Assembly: GCA_963693315.1 (NCBI GenBank)
Contig: OY856188.1
Coordinates: forward strand, 203,029,636-203,093,635
Direction of reading: 5' to 3'
DNA length: 64,000 nucleotides
Source: Diogma glabrata
Taxonomy: Eukaryota; Arthropoda; Insecta; Diptera; Cylindrotomidae
Every line of letters begins with the position of its first letter. Within the stretch, counting starts at the first letter, position 1. Of the stretch, positions 57,236 to 64,000 are shown one piece after another. Below the pieces are notes generated by a model. It did not search any database and was not told the origin of the DNA. It was given only the letters and a program-made list of their open reading frames with translations. Made by a program: the position numbers and the translations under genes.

Positions 57236-57650
57236 ATAAGTATTAGTGGTGAGAGTAGAAAAGATATTTTGTAAAAAGTAAGCGCATATTTATTTTTTTA
57301 TTCGCCTATATATTAAAGTGTTACTTTATTACTGTGATTTGCGGCTTTAAAGTATCACTTTTCAGCTATTTATTTTGTCGTCATAGCTACGTCCAAAAAA
57401 GTAAAAAGCATTTGTATTTGTTTAAATTCTATGAAAAATAAATTTTTTTATCAAAGCAACCCGCAAATTCAAAATTTCATTATCCAATTAAAATAGTTGT
57501 TATCATTTGTTGTCATAGAATTTGGAAAAAATAATAAATATTTTTTCAAAGGTTACTTGTTCCACATATTTTGATTTTAAAATTTATGAAAATTTGTAAT
57601 TTTAATTTAGAATAAACAACTTTTCTTAAAATATTTTGCTTGCGGCGAAT
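57236..57650. other. AT-rich spacer
   Basis: No gene or repeat recognised. Confidence 0.4.
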
Positions 57651-57653
57651 AAA

Positions 57654-57787
57654 AAATAGTATATGATGCACGGACGTAAGCTATTTTGGACTTAATGTGG
57701 GTGCAAATCTCGGCTAGCGCCTCGATTTGCAAACTCCACATCCGTCCAAAATCTTTAGCTTTACGTCCTAGCATCATAATGTACTAT
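57654..57787. mobile_element. ~134-bp imperfect palindromic element
   Basis: Outer words AATAGTATATGATGC and GCATCATAATGTACTATT, GGACGTAAGCTA and TAGCTTTACGTCC, and inner TGCAAATCTCGGC and GCCTCGATTTGCA pair in inverted order. It is a compact fold-back, less AT-rich than its surroundings, and non-coding. Confidence 0.7.
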
Positions 57788-57910
57788 TGTTTGTATTTAG
57801 ACTATTTTATACTTGAGAAATAAATATTTATAACACTTTTACTCGTAGATGATTTGTATTTAAGTACATTTGTGTAATTGTTTATATTTTAAATGCATTT
57901 ATGCAGACCA

Positions 57911-58115
<205 letters not shown>

Positions 58116-58194
58116 TTTTTTGTTTTTTCGTCTCCGCTTATCATATTAAGTCGTTTGGCACAAAAAATTTTCCGAAATTCCGAGTTGAGGCACA

Positions 58195-58282
58195 TTACAA
58201 TAGGTAGATTTTTATATGAAATCTACCTAAAACACATCGTAGTCTCACCAATAGTGTTCCGTATAAAAAAACGGAACCCTAA
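58195..58282. repeat. GGTTCCGT-bearing inverted repeat
   Basis: GGTAGATTTTTATATGAAATCTACC (58203-58227) is a short hairpin, followed by GTTCCGTATAAAAAAACGGAAC at about 58255-58276, another hairpin. Related words occur at 44.47 kb. This is a known kind of arthropod interspersed repeat text. Confidence 0.5.
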
Positions 58283-59960
58283 TAACAAAACTATGTCTCT
58301 TTAAAATAATTACATTTTCTGAAGCTAGCTAAAATATGATTTAAGTCTTGTATTTATTATAAAAATTGAAACTGTAAATATTAGGATCTTAGATGCTTCT
58401 TTATGAAAAATTCACCCGCGTCACCAAAAAAAATTACGTTTTCTTTTTCCACTTAAACATTTTATTTTACTAGCAGGACCCGGCGTGCGTTGCTACGCCT
58501 ATACAAGAGTTTGTGCGCGTACATTTTGTTGATTTAGTAAGAATAATTTCAAAGAGTCGTAATGAGAATAAGACAGCGTATTTTTTTAATTTTTCCATTT
58601 GGGAAATATGAATAACAGAGAACATTGGCATTCTAGCTGATTAATCCAGATGGATTGAGAATTGAACGGCATGTCAATATTTGAAAGTGATTGGTAAAGG
58701 GTTTTGAAGAGTTGAAATTAACATAAATCAACATAAAATTAAAAATTTATTTTTTATTCATATTTTTAATAATTACACTTATTGTATATTGAAGAAATGT
58801 GTATTTGTATCTTACATTATTTCTGGTCGAAAAATCGTTTTAGAAGCTAACTTTTTTCATTGGTAATATGGAATTCTTTCTGAGTACAAGCACATCTAGC
58901 ACAACTGTAGCACGATACAGCACAATCTTTTAGTTTTCCAAAATGGAGGGACTAAGTAACAGAACATTTCGCAATGATATAATCACAGAATTTGTTGCAA
59001 AATTTTTCAAATTTCAACCTTTTTAATAAAATTAGTAAAAAATATGAACATTTTGTAGTTCACATAAAATTCTTAGAACTATATCCATTACATACAATAG
59101 TCATTATTCGTATATGGATGGTCGCCGTCCCATTATTATACGTCGTCGTACTATAAATAGCTGTGATTGAGCTCTGTATCATAGAACTGAAAACGTTCGT
59201 TAAACTTTTTGCGGCTTTTTGAAATTTGTTACGAAGCTGTTTAACCCGTAAAAGTTCATTTGTCTAAACAGCATTCGTCTACGTTAATCAATGCATTCAA
59301 TACAACTGATCGCCTTCTTTATTCATTAATTCTCTTCACCCTCTCCGGAATGTAATTTTTTTTTGATCTGCTATCTCATTTTGTTATGCTGTTGGTTCAT
59401 GAAATTTTCTTGATATTTACTTTACTTTACGTTCGTGAACATACTCAATCATTAAAGTTGTAATTAATTAAAAACAAGCAAATGAAAAAAATTTTATGTG
59501 TTTGTATGCAAAATAATCAGCGAATTAGAAAAAATTATATTTGTTTTATGTATCGTTAATGAAAGTGAGTCAACAACGACCAACACACCGGTTTTCCAAT
59601 TAACCGATAGTCAACTATAATATTATTGATAAATTGGATAAACTATGGGCTAATCGGGTATATAAAACTAAATCGATTAAATTAAATCTTCAAGTGAAAC
59701 TCGACCATAAAATTGATTGAATTGATGAAATTAATACAGGTGATATAAGGCACCAACCCACTGAAGTGAGAGTAAAACGGAATTAAATTAATGCACAGTC
59801 GGTCTGAAAAAAATTATTGAAAATTGATTTATTTGTATGGATTAATTTTTGGAATTAATTTAGTCAATTAATTAAAGATTCAGTTTTTTTTAAACAAGTT
59901 ATAATATTTTTAACCAATTCAAAAATTTTATAACGTTATTTAATATAACTTGAATAACAA
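58283..59960. other. Mixed AT-rich sequence
   Basis: Contains ACTAGCAGGACCCGGCGTGC at about 58479-58498, which resembles a leader motif (ACTAGCTGACCCGGCG type) of repeats common in arthropods, and a TATAAATA-like word at 59152. No gene recognised. Confidence 0.4.
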
Positions 59961-59971
59961 TAACTTGATTA

Positions 59972-60230
59972 ATTGCTGACATTCATTTTTGTTACATCAG
60001 TTATTAGATGTCTAACAAAGTCATCCATTGCCGACATTATTTTTGTTACCTCAGTTATTATATTTCTAACGAGTTCAAAAATTGCCGATATCATTTTTGT
60101 TACATCAGTTATTATATTTCTAACAAATTCAACAATTTTAATACATCATTTAATATATTACCAACAACTTAAATAATTCCCGACAGTCATTTTTGTTACA
60201 TCATTTAATATATATTTCTAATATATTTTT
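59972..60230 (+). repeat. Minisatellite, unit about 55 bp
   Basis: Units start near 59972, 60027, 60081 and 60176, with a diverged one between. Core words are ATTGCCGACATTATTTTTG, TTACATCAGTTATTATATTT and CTAACAAATTC. Three units remain in one open frame, giving an ADIIFVTSVIIFLT-like repeat, but no gene context supports translation. Confidence 0.8.
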
Positions 60231-60510
60231 AATATATATGCATCGTATGCTTTGGTGAAGGTGATCTGTTAATTAAGTTTTCGAAAGAATGAAGAGTTGG
60301 ATCTGGAACAATCATGGCGTGAATGAAACATTTAAGTAATTTTTTTATGATGTAATAATTTCAGTTGTGGTGGTGTTGGTGTGATGATCTCATTTTCTTC
60401 ACTATTTGGCGTTGTCAGAGTCCCTGCTCTTTGTTTTGCTTATTTAATTCCGTTTACACAGTCTCTTTTGCGTGAAAATTCGATTATTTGTACTGAACTG
60501 AGTGGCTATT

Positions 60511-60630
60511 ACTGTTCGAACCCACATGGCTGAAGCTCGTCGGATTACAACTCTGCCAGGCATGCAGTCCCTCGATTGCTTCCAGCTAATGACTCACTAG
60601 CAGGTCCAGTGTTCATTTCAAATTACGATA
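60511..60630 (-). repeat. tRNA-derived SINE-like head (second family)
   Basis: On the minus strand an A box TGGCAGAGTTG (60548-60558) and a B-box-like GGGTTCGAACAG (60512-60523) lie about 35 bp apart, a normal tRNA spacing. The sequence upstream on that strand (to 60630) shares CTAGCAGG(A/T)CCAGTGTTCAT with 26935-27160. It is not a functional tRNA by visible pairing. Confidence 0.5.
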
Positions 60631-60900
60631 ATGTTACTTGGGCTGGATTCTAGAATCTAGACGATCACACAATTAAAACATGACCTACCAAGAAATGTCT
60701 TTTGCTGTTGGTAAGAAAAGGAGAATGAGTTTTCCACCTACTATGTGATAAACATCAAAATCAGAGAACTCCTTTAATTTTACACCTCACCATTTTTTGT
60801 ATAATTTTGAATGATGACGTTTTTTTCGTGTTTTCTTACCTCGATTAGCTCCAAACCTAACTGATCGAAAATTTTCAAATGTATTTGGAATGATAGAAAA
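60631..60900. other. AT-rich spacer
   Basis: No gene recognised. Confidence 0.4.
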
Positions 60901-62290
60901 ATTAGTACGTTTTTAATAAAAAATATATAAAAGTGTCATATTCTCATTATTAGATTCATTAAGGGGGTGGAAATGAGGAGGGGTAAAAACACTATTTAAA
61001 ATGTGGTCAAGTGGAGTGTCATTTGACAGAGCACTTTATTTAAAAAACATAGCAATTTTTTTAGAATATTGCGATGCACAGTTTTTGAGTTATTGTCAAA
61101 AAAGTGCAAATTTCAGACCGTTCCCCCCCCCTACGTTTCGACACTGATTGACAGAAAAATTTGTAAAAATTCACAGAGTTAGGAAAGTTGGTAAATTTTG
61201 TATGAAAATTATAGCGAAGTCTCAAATAATTATATTTCTGTGTTTTAGGGGACCGGGTATAGAGGGTAAAAAAAACTTTTTTGACCCAAGCGAGTGGGGT
61301 GTCATTTGAAAAAGCACCTAATTTAGAATTCGTTGCATTTTTTAAAGAATTTTGCGGTTTACAGTTTTTGAGCTATGGAAAAAAGTGCAAAATTCATACC
61401 GCCCGGGGGGGTACCCGTACCATACCCCTTAATTGACGAATTTGTTGCAATTTTTTTAGAATTTTGCGGTGAACAGTTTTTGAGTTATGGACAAAAAAGT
61501 GCAAAACTCAGACCGCCCCCCCCCTACGATTGGACACTGATTGACAGAAAAATTTGTAAAAATTCACAGAGCTAGGAAATTTGGTAAATTTTGTATGAAA
61601 ATTATAGCGAAGTCTCAAATAATTATATTTCTGTGTGTTTACGGGACTGAGTAGAGAGGGTAAAAAAAACTTTTTTGACCCAAGCGAGTGGGGTGTCATT
61701 TGAAAAAGCACCTAATTTAGAATTCGTTGCATTTTTTAAAGAATTTTGCGGTTCACAGTTTTTGAGCTATGGAAAAAAGTGCAAAATTCATACCGCCCGG
61801 GGGGGTACCCGTACCATACCCCCTACGTTTCGACACTGATTGACAGAAAAATTTGTACAAATTCACAGAGTAACTACTATAGCGAAAAAGAAAACTATAG
61901 CGAAGTTTCAATATTTATATTTCTGTGTGTTTAGGGACCGGGGTAAAGAGGGTAAAAAAAATCTTTTTTGACCCAAGCGAGTCATTTGAAAGGAAACCTA
62001 ATTTGGAAATCATTGCAATTTTTTTTGTGAAAAAATTCACAGACAGGAAAATTTGTAAATTTGAATGAAAATGATAGCGAAGTCTCAAATAATTATATTT
62101 CTGTGTGTTTATGGGATGGGTGTGGGGAGAGTAAAAAACCATTTTGACCCAAGCGAGTGGTCATATGCAGGCGCACTTAATTTAAGAAACAATACAATTT
62201 TTTTTAGAACCTTGCGGTGCACAGTTTTTGTGTTATTGGAAAAAAAATATTTTTAGTATGTAGCCTCTCCACCCCCCTAATTTCAACACT
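60900..62290 (+). repeat. Degenerate satellite, locus 2
   Basis: Five tandem blocks keyed by (GACCCAAGCG)AGTGG-like words near 61012, 61283, 61677, 61970 and 62145. Spacing is irregular (about 271, 394, 293 and 175 bp) because internal sub-blocks are duplicated or lost. Each block has TGCGGTKCACAGTTTTTGAG, GACACTGATTGACAGAAAAA and TATAGCGAAGTCTCAAATAA. Blocks at 61283 and 61677 are nearly identical, including a GGGGGGGTACCCGTACCATA segment. The reverse complement is found at 44.8 kb. Confidence 0.85.
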
Positions 62291-62474
62291 TGATTGACCG
62301 ATAATCAAATTTGCTTAATAATTACTTGATAATCAAATTTAATCCATTTACAAGCTGGTGTAGTTGAATCTTTCTTAAGTCACCAAAAACATCTATGGAT
62401 AAGATTTAACCTGAATTAACATTTTGTACGTTCACGAACCCTTGGCGAGCGAATTTTATTCGCACTTGTCTGAC
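62291..62474. other. Sequence beyond the LINE poly(A) end
   Basis: On the minus strand it starts GTCAGACAAGTGCGAATAAA, the same text that follows an A-run at 44.43 kb. No gene. Confidence 0.5.
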
Positions 62475-63613
62475 TTTTTTTTTTATTCAAAGTTAGGCAC
62501 GTTTAGTGTTAACCATAATAAATTATAGATTAACGTCTTTGAATATCTGAAGATACCATGCTAACTGGGGAACTAGGGCTCAAGAGTATTTATTAATTTT
62601 CTTTGAGGAATCTATTCACGTTGATTGTAAAGTTTTGAGGATTAAAAGTATCAGGAAAGACCCACGCCGGTAAGGCATTCCAGAGATGTGAGACTCTGTT
62701 AAAAAATCATGTTGAACAGCGACAGTTCTACATCTTGTCTCACGAACCGTAAAAGGATGGGCTGCCATTGATTCTCTGGTGAAACCCGCAAAGTTTGCAG
62801 GTTCAGATAAAATCGATTTGACGCCCGTTCATCCATAATGTATTTGTAAAATACCGTCAAATCTGCAGCAACATTGCGTCCATGTTGCAAGGAATCAAGT
62901 ACGTTAGTAAGATTTAAATTGCCGATCAATTGCTCTCCGCTGTATAGAATCAAAAATTTCAAACTACTTACGTAGGCTCCACCATAAATGTGGGAACAAT
63001 ACTCCATGCAGGGACGAAAGTTTCACAACGGTTTTCAAGCGACTTATTCCATATATGCGTGACAAACAAAAGTAAATCTCCTGTCGCTCTTCCTTTACGA
63101 AATCCGTATTGTCTTTCATTGAGCATTTTTGAAGACTCTAAGAAGCTTATAATATTAAAATTAATGTATTTCTCAAATATTTCAGAAACAACCGACAAAA
63201 TTAATATGGGTCTGTAGTTAGTTAGATCTGTTTTAGCACCTTTCTTTGAAACTGGCTGTACACTAGCCATTTTCCATATATGAGGAAAAATACTTTTCTT
63301 ATATGATAAACAGAAAATTTTAGTGAGGATAGGTGCTAACTCCTTAGCAAAGATTTTAAAAATAATTGGAGGAACACTATTAGGACCAGATGCCTTATTA
63401 GTATTAATTTGTTAAAGAATTTTCAGGATTATGGTCAGATTATTTCAGGTAAATGGTCCGTCCCATTTTGTTAGAAACTCTAGGAATTGGCATAGGTTGG
63501 AATTGGGTTCTACTAACGTAGAATTTAACGAGAAACGTTTACCCAATAAATTAGCTTTTTCTTTGGGGTCAATAACAGCCCAAGTAGCAAAAATAGTGAT
63601 TGTCAGTACTTAA
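62475..63613 (-). pseudogene. Non-LTR retrotransposon RT pseudogene with internal deletion
   Basis: On the minus strand, from about 63607, the frame gives DPKEKANLLGKRFSLNSTL, then two in-frame stops (TGA near 63450 and TAA near 63414), then TNKASGPNSVPPIIFKIF, KMASVQPVSKKGAKTDLTNYRP and NERQYGFRKGRATGDLLLFV. This is the N-terminal half of a Jockey/CR1-type RT. Near 63010 it jumps directly to MEYCSHIYGGAYVSSLKFL and NVLDSLQHGRNV, which belong to the region after RT, so the catalytic YxDD core is deleted. A frameshift near 62698 precedes NRVSHLWNALPAWVFPDTF, and the frame ends near 62600. A 3' UTR and an A-run (62475-62484 as T on plus) follow. It is 5'-truncated and inactive, and not the same family as the fragment at 37.9 kb. 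Confidence 0.88.
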
Positions 63614-64000
63614 AGAAAGATTTAAGAAGACTTAAACAAAGCAACGCGCCTTCTTAAAGAAGGATTTAAGTTTGAATTAAGTACAAAAAGGCCCATGTGG
63701 GCGGTCCGATAGAATGAATTAAGAAGCGTATTTTTATCTTATTTGCTTCTTAAATAGGTATGTTATTTTTCAACTCCTTCTTAACTCCAGCTTAACTCTT
63801 TCTTAAATCGGTATGTCATTTTTTTGTTATATACTATCAAAGTCAAAGAGTGACGCAGAATTGTCTATCTCTCTTTATCTATATTAAATTGATTTAAATT
63901 AAATAGACAATGTTGACATGAAACAAAAAAATATGACATGTTATGCTGTTTTAAAATTTAATGAAAGAATTGATATATAAAGAAAAATTATATGTACGGT
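63614..64000. other. Possible repeat with CTTCTTAAAGAAGG words
   Basis: TTCTTAA/TTAAGAA words recur at 63617-63800 in both orientations, including CCTTCTTAAAGAAGG (63648), around a less AT-rich GGCCCATGTGGGCGGTCCGAT segment. This may be the end of a DNA element extending beyond the window. Confidence 0.35.

Noticed and set aside
59140..59760. Possible solo LTR or promoter (TATAAATA near 59152)
   Set aside because: No second copy, no target duplication and no TG...CA ends were found.

Overview
This is an AT-rich, intron/intergenic-like stretch of an invertebrate nuclear genome, most likely an insect. The grounds are short GT-AG introns, Penelope, Jockey-like, Ty3-type, hAT and Tc1-type elements, and tRNA-derived SINE-like repeats. 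No bacterial-style gene organisation, rRNA, functional tRNA or CRISPR array is visible. I found no convincing host protein-coding gene in 64 kb. The only long reading frame is the truncated pol of an LTR retrotransposon. Everything else that codes is a transposon fragment, with one possible exception, a GC-richer open frame at 34.8-35.2 kb.

Layout. 0-0.45 kb: C-terminal GIY-YIG part of a Penelope-like element. 0.45-7.8 kb: AT-rich sequence with one dispersed repeat (family B, 5.77-6.35 kb). About 7.8-11.1 kb: a DNA-transposon-like unit with a truncated THAP zinc-finger frame, a second intact-looking frame of unknown function, and an inverted repeat around the THAP exon. 11.31-12.65 kb: a non-autonomous hAT element with an 8-bp target duplication. 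12.68-13.31 kb: a foldback-like element whose arms are GC-rich tandem repeats. 13.6-19.85 kb: two copies of a composite AT-rich repeat (family A), several inverted MITE copies, and a 1,220-bp TA-flanked MITE whose empty site is also present in the window. 20.9-33.7 kb: a run of fold-back structures. These are a symmetric palindrome of a Tc1-type transposase 3' half (20.90-22.43), an 846-bp inverted-repeat element (23.11-23.96), a 3.16-kb giant hairpin (27.56-30.72), a smaller one (31.46-31.92) and two abutting near-perfect palindromes (33.51-33.67). A second hAT remnant with a transposase C-terminus lies at 32.24-32.84 kb.

34.8-47.5 kb: the isolated open frame, a SINE-like repeat, a LINE reverse-transcriptase fragment (37.9-38.9), about 5.5 kb of plain AT-rich sequence, a degenerate satellite (44.8-45.6), a 3-unit tandem repeat (46.46-47.42) and a TA array. 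48.3-56.2 kb: a third copy of family A, on the minus strand, split by a young LTR retrotransposon (48,575-54,403; two nearly identical 1.6-kb LTRs, 4-bp target duplication AGTA). That retrotransposon has lost gag, protease and most of RT but keeps RNase H and integrase. 56.3-64 kb: a 41-bp-stem hairpin, family B and C repeats, a ~198-bp TA array, a ~55-bp minisatellite, a SINE-like head, a second locus of the 44.8-kb satellite, and an internally deleted LINE RT pseudogene on the minus strand.

The genes do not form a pathway; the region is a transposon graveyard with nested insertions. The most notable property is the density of long inverted repeats, which would give long double-stranded RNA if transcribed. 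Boundaries of repeats were judged by eye and are approximate unless a target-site duplication is given.
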